Shown: positions 33,333 to 45,390, counted from the stretch's first letter. The stretch: 64,000 nucleotides of DNA from Patellaria atrata CBS 101060 (GCA_010093705.1 MU006096.1:49558-113557), one strand, 5' to 3'. The notes: generated by a model from the letters alone, not told the origin. Made by a program: numbers and translations.

Positions 33333-35300
33333 TTACAGTTTGCCGGCCTCCTGGGCATCTTTGACTTGTTCGAAAACCTATTATGTCATTAGTAAGAATT
33401 AAGATTATGAGAGAAATACGGCTCACCTTAAGCATCTTGCGCCTGGCACCTAATGCATTAACACCACGTGCTTCCAAGCCCGCATCGTCTAACTCAATTA
33501 GTTGATCCCATTGAAGATCTTTCAAATTATCCGTATATTTATGTAGCCTCAAGCTTCTGAGCCAACTTGGGATGTCTTTGAGAAGATTTGGATCCGTGGG
33601 GTCCTCAGGGGGTTTAGAACTCCCACGTCTGCCACGGGGAGAGCGACCACGATTGATCTCAGATTGGTCAGAAATATAACCCTCATGACCTTGTCCTACG
33701 CCAATGCCAAAGTGACTTAAATTGATACCGTTTAGAGTATTAGGGCCAAGTGGAGAGGAACCATCATAAGCAGAAAGGTAGCCATTATTGGTCTGATGAG
33801 GGGAGGCAAAAGGGATGCCCCCAAGACCACCACCCTGCATTGCGAGCCCTGGAGAATTAGGACGGGATCGACGACCATTCATGGCCGCAAGTTGTTGGGC
33901 TTGCAATGCAGCTGCCTGTTGTGGAGTGAGTACTTGTCCAAGTTCGTTAGTCATGATAAAGTTCGCGCTGGGAGCACCCGGTCCCATTAGACCTGGAGAC
34001 AATGGGTTACCCTCAGAAGAGCGAGCACGTCGGTACTTGCGAACATCATCAAGCTGGATACGGTTGTTGACGGTAGAGAGTGCAGCAAGCTTCATAGCTG
34101 TAGCATTAGCGACCATGTCGGCCTGAGAAGCGCCTTGCTGAAAGTTGGGCACCATGGGTGTATTAACCATCGACGCCCAATTTCCACTTCCAGCGTAAGG
34201 TGAGAGCATGGCCATACCAGGAGCGTTAGGGTCCGGCGCATTGAGAGTTGTACTCTGCAAGTTGTTGTCACCTGCAATTTGAACGGGGCGTGGTGAGCGT
34301 AAACCTGCACTTGGAGGTGGCTGAGTGAACTGGCCCATAGGTTGGTGACTGGAAGACGACTTTGGACGGGCGGCCTGTTGTGAGAGGTCTCCGCTCTTTG
34401 AACCCTGGGCCCATGGTGAGCTGGGCGGCTGTCCCAAACTTTCCTTTCGGGTCTCCTCAGGAGCGGATATAGACGGTGCAATGAGAGAAGAACGATCCCC
34501 AATTGTACTGTTACGATTGGATTGTGGCGCGGTACCCAAGTGCTCCTTGAACTCAGCTTTCTGCTTAGCAATGGCAGCTGCTGCATCTGGGAACATGGAA
34601 TTGATCGTAGATGTATCCAATCCAGAGTTACGCTTCGCACCAGGGGATGGAGGGGGTCGACCAAGGCCGAGCGAGTTACGGGAACCCTCGACAGTGAGTT
34701 TACTCATTGCATCAGTCATCTTTTGTGACATGGGATCTGACAATTTTAGAAACAGACAATATATGCCCGGGCGATCCACTATCACATACCTTTCTCCCCA
34801 AAATTTGCCGGGGACAGCACGCTCGACATTGGATGAGCTTTTCCCATTTGTTGCAAAACCTGAATGAAAAAACGGATCTGGACTTGCGTAGTCTGTTGAA
34901 GGAGAGCATAGAGCGCAGCAGTTCTTTCCGCTTCACTAAGCACACGAAACCATTGTTCAATAGCACTCAACTCATCCTTGAAGTCTTGATCAAGTGTAGC
35001 TGCTGCCATTTCCTCCAGGGTGACCTCATATTGATCAATATCTGCAATCCACTGTTGAGCAGCTCGCTCAATAGCATCATCGGAGATTCCTTGGTCACGA
35101 GCTTGCCCAAGATAGACCTCAGATGAGGGTCGAATGCCTCGATTAAGGATAGGGGTTGCGGAAAAGGCCCCCATATCAGCAGACGCTCTAAGGGCGTGTC
35201 CAGTGCCAATAGTGCGAGAGGATGGTGGACGAAGAGAGGAATTAGAGGCTTCAGGAGTGCTATTGCGATTGCCAGGCATATGTGCTCCTATTTTGTCCAT
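33333..35300 (-). CDS. VTS1: SAM-domain RNA-binding protein Vts1 (Smaug family)
   Basis: Post-transcriptional regulator that binds CNGG stem-loops and recruits deadenylase to mRNAs. Exons 34790-35300, 33427-34736 and 33333-33377 sum to 1866 nt, 621 aa. The N-terminal conserved region runs [19 protein letters not shown] to [19 protein letters not shown]. The long middle is Ser/Pro/Gln-rich and probably disordered. The C-terminal SAM domain is [20 protein letters not shown] with [20 protein letters not shown] and [17 protein letters not shown]. The last exon of 45 nt supplies the closing helix. Strong antisense frames here are shadows of the low-complexity middle. Confidence 0.95.
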
Positions 35301-36627
35301 GGTGATTAGAGGTATGAAGTGTTAATACGCGGCTAGTATTTGAGGAGTTTATGTATCCGGAGGATGAATCAGTTGGTTTCAGTTGGTGGTAGTTAGGTGC
35401 AAGATGTCGACACTGACACAATTCGACTACTATGTTGGAATTATGATGTAGAAGCTTCCTGCAGTCCCGGCTGTCCTCAAAGGAGCTTCTCTTGTGGAAT
35501 TCAGTTGAAGGGACGGTTGTGCACGAAGGGATCGTGACGATGAGTTAACGGGAGATCCGATATATGGCCAGACTCAGGTTGTGGTCAAAAGAAGAACTTT
35601 ACTACCAGCCAAACCCGTGGTAAAAGTCTGTAGATAACTGCGGCTTCTTAAGTGTGGTCAAGATGGGAAAACCGGGGTGTGGAGGAGCAGAAATAGGTCG
35701 TGCAAGGGTTTTGATGATCGTAAGCGCGGGCTGAAATGCTAGCGGAGCCAGCTCTTCAAAACAAGGAGGACTGTAAAATGATAGGGTACAAGAAGTGAAG
35801 CGAGTGAGGAGGTGAAAGAGGAAGAGGAAGAGGAGAGGGAGGATGGTGGAATGACGTTCGCTGAGAGAAGCTCGTCGGAGGGAAGGAAAATGTTCGTTAG
35901 ACACTGAGGGTTTAAAGGTTGTGAGAAAGGAGCTTGAAAGAGAGCCGAGTGATGGAGGCGCGCTAGAAGGCAGGTGCCAAGTCAGAACACGTGATGATAG
36001 GCACTAATGGTTGCCCGCACATGAGATCCAATCCGGTAAGGTGGCCTTTCCCGCGGAACATCAATGACCACCAGGACTGGATATTCGACTTTCCAAGCAA
36101 AGCGAAACATCTTGACTAGATAGCACGGAAGTCGATGTACTTCTATAATTGTAAAACGTTTCATGTCTCACTATTCCATACCAAAATCCCAGTGTCATTG
36201 GTACAGCTAGAGTACGAACATGCAATTACTGTACTTGAAGTCGCATAATTCAGCCCCTCCTATCACCTGCCCCTTATCAATCCGAAAATGGTTATGATCA
36301 GGCCCATTATGCGTAGCTCTTAGCTGTGAGAAACATATTATTCGACCCTAGGATGTACGATAGCTCTGTAATGTAGTTCTGTAAAAGTTAGCGTTAAGTC
36401 TATATGTCTTCTTTTTACCATAATAGTCATAGACTACAGGCCGATAATATGTCAAGGATTAAGAAGAGAGATCGGAGCATGGTTTAGGAGACGCCCGCAT
36501 GAACTATCGCTCATATAAAATTAGATCTCCCTCCTCAAGTAAGTGAATTGTTGGAGTCCGTCACTAACATCTATAAACGATAATAGCAATTAGATCTCGG
36601 CCAAGGTTAGGGCTCATGAAAGTCGAC
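35301..36627. other. 1.3-kb intergenic region upstream of VTS1
   Basis: Holds the VTS1 promoter and long 5' leader, and the COG5 3' side. A minus-strand frame at 35602-35904 begins with a Leu/Phe-rich stretch but has no homology I recognise. Purine-rich GAGGAAGAGG tracts lie at 35815-35845. A TACTGTAC motif lies at about 36226. Confidence 0.4.
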
Positions 36628-38004
36628 TCATCTTCCAAGCACACCTAATACTGAACCAACCATCACAGCAGCTTCACGTTCCCAATTCCCTGCCATTATA
36701 CCTTTCCCTCTGTTGAATGGACTGACTGGAAGTTGTGAACCACGATTGACGCATTCACGGAGAGCATCCCTGACTCTCTCTTTGTTGCTTTTTAAAGTTC
36801 TTGCAGAGACACCACCTCTTGTCATGATCTCTTGAACCCGCGGTGATAACGAAGAAGCTAAAGAACGCCAGAAGTATGACGGCAAAGACGACGTGTCGAG
36901 TGACTGGAGTAATACTTGAAGGAAATTCAAAGTTGTCTCACCACTAGAACTATCCAAACTTACTGGTTCTAGAGTATTCAACAGAGGGTGTATCGGAGGT
37001 TTCGTTGAATCAAGGAGAGTTTCTAAAGCTACAATGTTCTGGCATCGTGCCGAGATCTCCAGTAAAGTCCGATCTAATGTAGGTAGAGTTGATAATCCAC
37101 GAACAAGGGATGCAAGTGATGACTTCAGTGCGGTTTGCAGATAGTCTTGCAGTGCTATAATGAGCAATTTCGGTGAGAAGTTGCTGCTCGACGTGCTCCT
37201 TCGTGTCGGCGAAAGCAGGTACAGCGTGGATATGGCTGACGTGGTGCGGGACCTGGTCTCTTCCGTCTGTGCGTACGTCGGAGCTGAGGTAGATGCTGTG
37301 TTTGAAGCAGCAATAGAGGACATGGAAAATTCGCGGATGATTTGCTGCGAACGTGAAATGATATTTCTTTCCGACGGGTTGATAAGCTCGTTCTTCAATG
37401 TTATGATCGCATTAATTCTGTCCAGCCCTTCACCCTCTTCACCAGGCCCCGACGCAGTAAGGATTTGTCCCAGTGAAAGTATGGTATTTGAGGCGCGGAT
37501 CATAGCCCTATGGTCTTCTCGTTTACTTGCGTTGCTTCCTGATGAACTACTCAGTTCGTTTACTTGTATCTCAAGCTGCCGCCCTAACATAAGACATCGT
37601 CCAACTGCTCTTCCAATCTTAACCGTTTGACATAGTCGTTCAGCAGCGAGCCGAACCTGTTCTGCAGCTTCATATCGCTCAATGACATCTTTTTCAAGCG
37701 CTCTATACCCCTCAGTCAAGCTCGCTACCTGTGATTCTACTTCTTGCAAAATACGACTACTTGCCCTTGCATTGTCTTTAGTATAATCCAGTAAGGGTAG
37801 GGCAGACTTGGTGGTGAGAGTATCGATGTGCGTGTCTATCTCTTGGACATCGAAGAGAACCTTTGACAAAGGTGTGGACAGGTCCAGAGGAGTATCGGAA
37901 GGGTTATTTGTTGACAGAAGCAAGGCATTAGCAAATTCCACGGCAGAGAACGAGGGATCTAGGAAGGCTTCATAATCAATATACGACGTTTCCTCTTCGG
38001 CCAT
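36628..38004 (-). CDS. COG5: Conserved oligomeric Golgi complex subunit 5
   Basis: COG lobe-B subunit, a tethering factor for retrograde vesicles at the Golgi. Single exon, 458 aa from MAEEETSYIDYEAF; an in-frame ATG nine bases upstream (38013) is also possible. The N-terminal family signature is YIDYEAFLDPSFSAVEFANA, followed by LDLSTPLSKVLFDVQEIDTH and the coiled-coil region TEGYRALEKDVIERYEAAEQ with VGRCLMLGRQLEIQV. The C-terminus ends with a short basic/hydrophobic segment (WEREAAVMVGSVLGVLGR). Length fits ascomycete Cog5. Confidence 0.92.
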   Translation of the reverse strand: MAEEETSYIDYEAFLDPSFSAVEFANALLLSTNNPSDTPLDLSTPLSKVLFDVQEIDTHIDTLTTKSALPLLDYTKDNARASSRILQEVESQVASLTEGYRALEKDVIERYEAAEQVRLAAERLCQTVKIGRAVGRCLMLGRQLEIQVNELSSSSGSNASKREDHRAMIRASNTILSLGQILTASGPGEEGEGLDRINAIITLKNELINPSERNIISRSQQIIREFSMSSIAASNTASTSAPTYAQTEETRSRTTSAISTLYLLSPTRRSTSSSNFSPKLLIIALQDYLQTALKSSLASLVRGLSTLPTLDRTLLEISARCQNIVALETLLDSTKPPIHPLLNTLEPVSLDSSSGETTLNFLQVLLQSLDTSSLPSYFWRSLASSLSPRVQEIMTRGGVSARTLKSNKERVRDALRECVNRGSQLPVSPFNRGKGIMAGNWEREAAVMVGSVLGVLGR

Positions 38005-38075
38005 AGCTATCACAGTTTCTGGGATGTATATAACGTTGATTTCCTAAATTTTCAAGAGAAATAATTTCTCATACA

Positions 38076-38098
38076 GTACTGTACTGTACTGTACTGTA
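38076..38098. repeat. GTACT pentanucleotide microsatellite
   Basis: Four tandem GTACT units plus GTA, between COG5 and the divergent ureidoglycolate lyase gene. The repeat contains overlapping palindromes AGTACT/GTAC and the TACTGTA motif seen elsewhere between genes in this window. Confidence 0.95.
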
Positions 38099-38214
38099 AT
38101 CGTAGTGTGGGTTGACGTAAGGTAGGAGAAGAGATGAGGAGCCCGCCGCGATTGAGAAACCTCAACCCCTCTGGCAACCAATGACACCATGATCATTCAA
38201 CTTCAGTGATCAAT

Positions 38215-39132
38215 ATGGCTTCTTCGATAACATCGCCTTCAAGGCAAATTCCGATCGAACCATTGAGCCAGGAGGCGTTCTCTTCATTCGGGACAGTAAT
38301 TGAGAATCCAAGTCATGCCCAATCCTCACAATCGCATCTCCCACCAGTTATACCGGCGAACCAAGGCACAGCTCTAAAATACCTCGATGTAACCCATATG
38401 ACGAACTACTATCATTTAGCAAGCAGTAAACGAGCCGCGAAAGCAGTAATGAATATGTTCGTCTGCTCTCCACGTCCATTACGTGCCGCTACATCTCCTC
38501 TAGACTCCGATGCTTTCATCGATGACTATCTAGGTATGGAGGATGAGAATCAAGTATTTGACGTCAAGATACTCGAACGACATCCGTTCACTTCTCAGAC
38601 CTTTATCCCTCTAGGAGTCTCCCCGACCAACAAGTCAGCGCAGTACCTTGTCATTGTAGCACCTACACTACCCACGAAGCATATAGACCGAGAAAGTGGC
38701 ACGCGCCCACCACCTTATCCACTTCCCCAACGGCGCAGGAAGCGGTCAATTACCGATATCTTCTCTCGCGCCCGTCCTTCACCGTTCACGAATGAGAGAG
38801 CTCCTCCAACAGGCCAAGGTTCCGGCGACGGTATGTTAAGTCCACCCAAAGGTCGCGGCTTACCGGATCTTAGCGGTATACGAGCATTCCTGGCAAACGG
38901 TAATCAAGCGGTCACATATGGGGCTGGAACATGGCACGCACCTATGGTAGTTTTGGGCAATGAGAGCATAGACTTCGTGGTGGTCCAGTTTGCAAACGGT
39001 GTGGGTCATGAAGACTGTCAAGAGGTCGAATTAAAGGGTGATGGACCAGATGGTGAAAGCATATCAGTCGTAATTCAGCGAGATTGGGGAGGCATCATGG
39101 TGTCAAACCAGTTACTCAAGCCCAAGCTGTGA
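38215..39132 (+). CDS. DAL3: Ureidoglycolate lyase (allantoin catabolism)
   Basis: Cytosolic enzyme of the purine/allantoin degradation pathway that releases urea and glyoxylate from ureidoglycolate. Single exon, 305 aa. The cupin-like family signatures are IPIEPLSQEAFSSFGTVIEN at the N-terminus, FDVKILERHPFTSQTFIPLG in the middle and NQAVTYGAGTWHAPMVVLG with IDFVVVQFANG near the C-terminus. A Pro/Arg-rich insertion (about residues 165-210) separates the core strands, as in other filamentous fungi. The first in-frame ATG lies nine bases upstream; MASS was preferred. It is divergent from COG5 with about 210 bp between. Confidence 0.92.
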   Translation: MASSITSPSRQIPIEPLSQEAFSSFGTVIENPSHAQSSQSHLPPVIPANQGTALKYLDVTHMTNYYHLASSKRAAKAVMNMFVCSPRPLRAATSPLDSDAFIDDYLGMEDENQVFDVKILERHPFTSQTFIPLGVSPTNKSAQYLVIVAPTLPTKHIDRESGTRPPPYPLPQRRRKRSITDIFSRARPSPFTNERAPPTGQGSGDGMLSPPKGRGLPDLSGIRAFLANGNQAVTYGAGTWHAPMVVLGNESIDFVVVQFANGVGHEDCQEVELKGDGPDGESISVVIQRDWGGIMVSNQLLKPKL

Positions 39133-40009
39133 GAGACAGAGACGTAAAGGAAGATTGAATCGGGACAATGAAGAAGTATGTTATTGGTTCAAATCCTATG
39201 GACATCATTGACTTTACCATAGTAAATTTTGAAGGACGGTCCACTACTGTACCGTATATCACAGACAGCAGTACCGGTACTGTAAATTACCCAGGATCTC
39301 CTTGTCCTTACCGCCTTACGGACGCTTTCACAAGTGGATGGTTCTCATATAATCTACAGTCGCATCACATAGGGCAAGGCGACATAGTAAGGTATGACGC
39401 TACGACCTTACTCCGTGGATACTTGAAGAATATTTCCACGGCATGCAGTTGGTATCCGAGAAGTGCCGACTTGCGGAGAAGCTGCGCCACTTGGCGCCGA
39501 AGAAAAGGAAAATCTGGGGAATATATGGCCTCTCTCGCAGGAGTCCTTATCATTCGTCAAAGGTAGCACAGTGCCCTGCCCGATATTGTTTTCATGCGGC
39601 GTTCGGTCCGGCGGATAACGGGACGCACGGGTCAGGTTCATATAAATTGCCCGACGACGACTTAACAGCCAATCAGACTAATATCACAAGTCAAAAACTC
39701 CGATTCATGGGGTACAAGCCACATATAACTGGTCCTTTACGGTCCTTCTACTAATTACTCTATTTTACTGACCGTCGCCTTGTTGCCATGATCGACGGAA
39801 ATTCCAAGCATTTGGGCATATTGAAACCAAGTACTTCGTTGAGTGTGACCATGGCGCTCCTCGGTCAGATTAATACTGATCTTCCAGTATTATAATGGAG
39901 CTATGATCGTTATACATATAAATGTGAATCAGAATATAGTTGAAAAGATTTTCCCTCATCCTCTCTCGTTCGCTCGTTCTAACTTCTCACGTAGTCCACC
40001 AGTCACAAG
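39133..40009. other. Intergenic DAL3 to LPMO gene
   Basis: An 877-bp spacer. Frames at 39168-39566 and 39443-39754 have no recognisable domain. It contains TACTGTACCG (39244) and GGTACTGTAA (39276) motifs. The last 100 bp are the LPMO promoter and leader. Confidence 0.4.
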
Positions 40010-40969
40010 ATGAAGTACTCCATCTTTGCCACTTTAGCTCTTGCTGCTCTCGGGCAAGCTCACTGCATTGCTCAGCGTATCTCAGTCAATGGTCAAGATC
40101 AAGGCCAGCTGAATGGTATTAGGGTGCCGTCCAGCAACAACCCCATCCAAAATGTCCAGGATTCTGCTATGGCGTGCAACAAAGGCTTTGTTAACCCAGT
40201 ATCGACAAATGTGATTAACATCCCAGCCGGCGCAAGAGTTGGAGCTTGGTGGCAGCATGTGATCGGTGGTCCGCAAGGCCCCAATGATAGGGACAACCCA
40301 ATCGCCGCCTCCCACAAGGGGCCCGCCATCGTCTACTTGTACGTCTTTTTGATATTCCGACATGTATGGTCGAAAAATGTTGCTAAAGATAGAATAGGGC
40401 AAAGGTTAGCAATGCTGGGACTGCAGGCACCAGTGGGCTTCAGTGGTTTAAGATCGCGGAAGATGGGCTGGATGGAAGCGGTCAATGGGGTGTAGACAGG
40501 ATGATCCAGAACAATGGTTGGCAATACTTCACCATGCCGTCCTGTGTTGCCCCAGGGCAGTATCTCATGCGTGTTGAGCTTATCGGTCAGTACACTCACG
40601 GTCTGGAAACGCTTTCGTACAGCTAACCCGAATAGCTCTTCATTCCGCTTATACTCAAGGTCAAGCACAATTCTATGTAAGTCTAACGTTAGGTATGATG
40701 GCATAGCAGGTGCTTACATGAAATAGATCGCATGCGCGAACATCAACGTGACCGGTGGTGGGTCCGGATCTGCTCCTACAGTGAGCTTCCCGGGCGCTTA
40801 CCAAGCGAACGACCCGTAAGCTATGATCCGAACCAAGAATATGTTTGAGCATAAAAGCTAATCATTACACAGTGGCATCATGCTCAACATATACTCAGGA
40901 ACCCCTGGTGTACCAAATAACGGTGGCAAGCCGTATAAGATTCCCGGACCTGCCGTCATGCAGTGTTAA
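40010..40969 (+). CDS. AA9 lytic polysaccharide monooxygenase, secreted
   Basis: Copper enzyme that oxidatively cleaves cellulose or related glucans outside the cell. Exons 40010-40338, 40398-40585, 40636-40676, 40727-40815 and 40873-40969 give 744 nt, 247 aa. The signal peptide is [17 protein letters not shown], after which the mature protein begins with His18, the first copper-brace ligand. Other signatures are [22 protein letters not shown], the second brace histidine in [45 protein letters not shown] and the axial tyrosine in [13 protein letters not shown]. The end PGPAVMQC is typical. There is no CBM1 or GPI signal. It was assigned to AA9 by motifs; the substrate is not predictable. Confidence 0.95.
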
Positions 40970-42197
40970 GCTTTTTGAGAAGCGTGGAGTGATGTCTTTC
41001 TCCCTGATATTGGTCTATGGATGTGTCAGTCATCAAGCTGGTGGCCTTATATAGTATCAATTCGAACGTCTAGTTCTATCCCGTTCCAAACTATATTCGT
41101 ACATGATACCTTTACGTCTGTGGTGACCTTCTTCAAATTATCAGAGGCTCTAGTAGAACTACCAAGAGCTAAGAGAAAGGAAGTGTAGACTAGAAGTCGG
41201 GGAATACGTTTCGAGCTTCTTAGCTTCCGATATATCAAAGAGTAGACTATCGGATACTTATAAGTAATGGAACCATAAGAGCTTAATTTTCTGTTCTTAG
41301 TTTTGGATATCTAATAGTTGAACTGACCATCATCCAAATAGTATAAATATTGGGTGTACTGTGGTCCATCTTTGTCCTCGTGTACGGTCCACTGAGTATA
41401 GTATTGAATCAAGTACTCATCGTAGGGAAATAGACATGTGCAAGTAAGGGAATAATACAAAGGGGTGGGGTTACGGCATGTTTATCCCTCTGAAACATAT
41501 CTGGCGGGAGTGGCGGAATCAAGCTTTTGAGTTAATCGAATAAGGCCCTTCCCGTTTAAATCGTTAACCCGTTGTCGATGATGGCGTAGCGGCAAAGGTC
41601 TTGGCGCAACAGAGGACATTTTGTACTGTACCTTACTGTTCGAATGAACACCAAGATTCTTCAACCGCTGCGAATAAGCTACATCATCGTTGTATTTTCA
41701 AGACGTAGCAACATTTGAAAGTAAGTGTGTACATTTGATGACCTTCGTAACTACCCCTAATTGTAGCTTACTGAAAGACGTTGTACCTTATCTACTAAGG
41801 TAAGGTAGTTAGTACATATAACCGACTTGGCAGGTACGATTTTCTGAAAACAAGGAAGGCGCGTTTCTACCAGGGGTACGCTTAAGAACCGAATTACACC
41901 AAGTCGGAAAGAAGTGGTCGACAAGAAATCTCCCCCTGTCCAGCCACTCGATTCAAAACACTTTCACTTGTCGTTCCTGCTTTTTGACAATTCTTTACCT
42001 TCCGTTTCTTCATCCTCACTTGACTGCTGTACTTCTTAGCTTTCTCGGCGCATCCAATCTTTTCAGTCGTCGTTGCGTTCTACTACTTATATCAATTTCT
42101 AATCGCGCCATAGACTTCATCTCGTCTTCTTCCATCTAGCCATCGCCTAAGGTACATCTTACGAACAATTTTAAGCGCAGCATCTTTTCAGATCAAA
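40970..42197. other. 1.2-kb intergenic region LPMO to mannoprotein
   Basis: No coding sequence was recognised. It contains several TACTGTAC/TTACTGT motifs (for example 41625-41640) and a pyrimidine-rich leader (about 41990-42160) typical of a strongly expressed fungal gene. Confidence 0.45.
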
Positions 42198-43173
42198 ATG
42201 AGACTTTCTATCGCCTTATCTGGCCTTGCTTTTGCCACCGCAGTCCTCTGCCAGGCGGTCGAGGAAGGAATTGCTCCTGATTCTCCACCACCAGCCGGCT
42301 GTGAGACCGACTTCGATGGCTCCTTTACCCTCAACGTCCTTCTCATCACAGCAGAGGAACGAGCACGGCGTGTTGCAGCCTTCAATGACGTGTTCAAGGT
42401 ACAGGCTTCATATTCCAATCTACGAATTCATTTCACTAACCACTTGTAGCGCGAAGCAGCTGCCGAAGCTCTCGACATAACCCTCGAAGGAGGCGTTCTC
42501 CACGATAGCTATGATAGAACAGGCGCAATTGTTGAGAACTTTCAGTCAGTACTTCCACCTCACTTCTCTCGATCCCCTATTAATGCTCCGTAGATTCCAG
42601 TTCGACGGACCACCACAAGCTGGCACCATATACACTGGCGGCTTTAGCGTTTGCCCCAACGACACCCTCGCGCTCGGAGGTTCCACTATCTTCTATAGAT
42701 GCTGGAGCGGCAACTTCGCAAACATCTATGACCGCCATTGGGCCGATCAGTGCGAGCCTGTCTATCTCGAGGTCCGCCCCGCCCATGAACCAGCACCGAC
42801 CTCCGTCGAACCCATTGCCATAACAATAACTCTCACACCCTCGGACGCGTCCAGCACTGTGGTTGCTTCAGCGAACGTAACGGATATCTTTGAATCGACT
42901 CTGACGACACGTGTCTCTAGCGGAGTGCTTGCTTCAATCACCGGCACTGGATCTAGCATTGAGAGTGACGCGTCCACCACCGGGGATGGTACCACCACGG
43001 AGAGCGAGGCAGCTACTACAGAAGCTACAACAACTAGCGGAGGCAGCTCCACCGACGCTGCGGAGTCAGCCACCACCTCAACATCTACAGGAGGAGCGGT
43101 CCCAACTCTCGCTCCACGTGGCCAATTCGCTGCCGCAGCTTTAGGTCTCATGGGCGCCGTAATCATCCTATAA
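42198..43173 (+). CDS. GPI-anchored cell-wall mannoprotein (Cwp1/PIR-related)
   Basis: Structural wall protein. Exons 42198-42398, 42450-42544 and 42594-43173 give 876 nt, 291 aa. The signal peptide is MRLSIALSGLAFATAVLCQA. The conserved globular domain has GGVLHDSYDRTGAIV, FQFDGPPQAGTIYTGGFSVC, LALGGSTIFYRCWSG and DRHWADQCEPVYLEV, with four conserved cysteines. About 100 Ser/Thr-rich residues for O-mannosylation follow, then a hydrophobic C-terminus (AAAALGLMGAVIIL) as the GPI-attachment signal. No PIR-type repeat is present, so GPI linkage is the likelier anchoring. A CT-rich leader suggests strong expression. Confidence 0.88.
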
Positions 43174-43955
43174 AGTGCACAAAATTCCAAAAATGTATCA
43201 TCTGGATTAAGGGGGGGTAACTCATAGAATAGACGTATTGGACAATTCCTCGTGGAGTATATCTTGGGAGGTATGCCGGATTGTCTAATGTCATTACCGG
43301 GCCATTAGCCCACCGCATGGTTGATGAATTCTTTCTGCCATTGTAATCTCAAAGCTTCGTGTACATATTAACTTTTTCGTCCCTTTGCGGACGCTAATTA
43401 CGAGGCAGACATTTGTTTTTCTTCTATTTTCTCGTTTTCTCACTATTATGGTTTTCGGAGTGAAGATGAGGAGAGGAATATGGTATGATCAGGGAGAATC
43501 TGATGTCATGGAATCTACCCTAAAATAGTTAAATGATGATATACTTAGACTCGTATGTGCTTCTGCTGGATTAGTTAGACATCTCGTTTAAGTACCTTCC
43601 GTATGCGAAAATTGCGACCAATAACCAGACAGTTAAATGCATCGAAAAAACTTCAGCGCAGGAGGCCCGATTCTTACTTATCTTTATCTCACAGAAGGAA
43701 CCATATATGGTCAGGATATCATTTGATGAGAGAAGTGCCTTGCGTGTCTAATGTATCTTTGGTATACAAAACCCACTTTTACCACCTATGAAGAAAAGAA
43801 GAACCTTTATCCAGTTATTTCCGCCCAGGCTCATACAACAGCGTGGACTCGATACGTGCTCCAATTAACCCCCCCCCCGGCTCAATGTGTCGGGATTGCG
43901 TACAGGGCACGCCATATACGCATATGTCATAACCGTAATAATCCCTCAAAGGTTT
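43174..43955. other. Convergent 3' region mannoprotein / phosphatidylserine synthase
   Basis: A 782-bp spacer between convergent stops, with no recognisable gene. A poly-C run lies near 43870. Confidence 0.45.
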
Positions 43956-44920
43956 CTAAGGCTTGGGTATGTGTAAGGTCTTACTGACCATCAAGCAACC
44001 ATGAAGTACAAACACGAGGGCGATGGGATGGAACTCGAAAGGAGTACCAGCGAGCGCTGAGCCCAGTGGCAAGTCTTCCAGCACCCAGCCCTTAGACACC
44101 CAATATGCCATTACAGAGACCAAGCCCAAGCTCGTCGGGATCGGCGTACCCTCGAAGTACTTAGATTTGCCGGTTGCATCTTTCGGGAGCGCGGAGACTG
44201 TCACGTTAAAGCGCGCGAGACGGGACAGGCCGCAGAGCACGAAGAAGGTGAGGAGGAAGTGGTCGACGGTTGTGCGGACGCCCATGGCGAACATAGCTGC
44301 GGCGGGGGAGACGCCGAAGGAGATCTGATAGATGGGTTAGTCATAGGTCTGGGGATGCTCTTGTGCGACAGTGAGGATGGACGCAAAGCCACTCACAAGG
44401 TCGGCAAGGGAATCCAGCTCTTGTCCCATCAACGATGATTTACCTCTCCATCGCGCGACTTTACCGTCCATGAAATCGAAGAAGAGTCCAAAGGGCATGA
44501 AGCCCAACGCGGCGTAGAGGTTTCCAAAGTCATTTGGGTCGCCGAGACAATATCGGAGAGAGGAGAATATGGACATCACGCCGCAGAACCCTATACACTC
44601 TATTGTTAGTTGCTGAAAGCGCGATGTCAACATGAATAGGTAAAGTACCATTTAGTTCAGTGATGAGATCAGCCAGGTGAAGAGCTCTACCTAGTGTTAG
44701 TGGACGTCCGTAGACGAATCTTCACAGTCCTACATACCTGATCATGGAAAAGTGGCCAGCATCAGAGGACAGCAATCTTGCCTGCTTGTCCTCTCCTTAG
44801 ATAAGTCAGGATATCGTCCAATTTCAAAAAAGCATATCTAGAGGACAAACCTGCACCTATAGAGCTTTGAGGCTCTTCCTTTTCCACACTAGTCGGCGGT
44901 ACATTAGATCTTCGTGACAT
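43956..44920 (-). CDS. CHO1: CDP-diacylglycerol:serine phosphatidyltransferase (phosphatidylserine synthase)
   Basis: ER enzyme making phosphatidylserine from CDP-diacylglycerol and serine. Exons 44857-44920, 44738-44795, 44649-44686, 44397-44590 and 43956-44324 give 723 nt, 240 aa. The CDP-alcohol phosphatidyltransferase motif is complete: [20 protein letters not shown] followed by LADL (pattern DGxxAR-x8-GxxxDxxxD). It is preceded by [20 protein letters not shown] and [19 protein letters not shown], typical of fungal Pss1/Cho1. Several membrane helices follow ([20 protein letters not shown]). Intron 1 has an AAG acceptor at 44796 chosen to keep phase. An upstream in-frame ATG at 44992 is possible. 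It lies in the same orientation as GAR1. Confidence 0.9.
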
Positions 44921-45390
44921 TGTGAGTGATATAGGTATTCTATAAATGGGCGGGATGTATGGCTTTTGAGGTGAGGTCGGGGTAGGGAACACAGGTCGGT
45001 ACAGAGGGCGGGGAGCGGTGTTGTTGTAGTTCTAGGTAGGGCAGGGTGAGGTTTTCAGGGAAGTGGATCGTGCTCAACGTCATCCACAAAGAAGCTTTCA
45101 CGGGTCAGCCGCCAGGATTACCTTAAAATCCAGGGCTCCCTATCAGCACATCACTGTTCCCAATCTTTGCATCAGCGTACATGTACGGTAGTATGGTATT
45201 GAATGGACCATCTCCAGAACAGTACTTGAATGCCCTCAACCTAGGGCTCGCAAAAGTGTCTTCAGGACTGTCGTTCTCCTGACGCAGTCGCAAATAGAGT
45301 ACAATAACCATTCCGGCGCCGTACCGAAACGCCATAACGCCGTCACAATGAGGGGTGGGAGGTCCCATAGACGTGCAAACTCGCATCGTA
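44921..45390. other. Intergenic GAR1 3' to CHO1 5'
   Basis: A 470-bp spacer holding the GAR1 3' UTR and CHO1 promoter. No further feature was seen. Confidence 0.45.

Noticed and set aside
35602-35904. 100-codon minus-strand frame with a Leu/Phe-rich segment upstream of VTS1
   Set aside because: No homology recognised, and purine-rich composition explains the open frame; more likely VTS1 leader.
39183-39200. GGTTCAAATCC-like tRNA B-box
   Set aside because: No acceptor stem, D-arm or anticodon arm could be folded around it.
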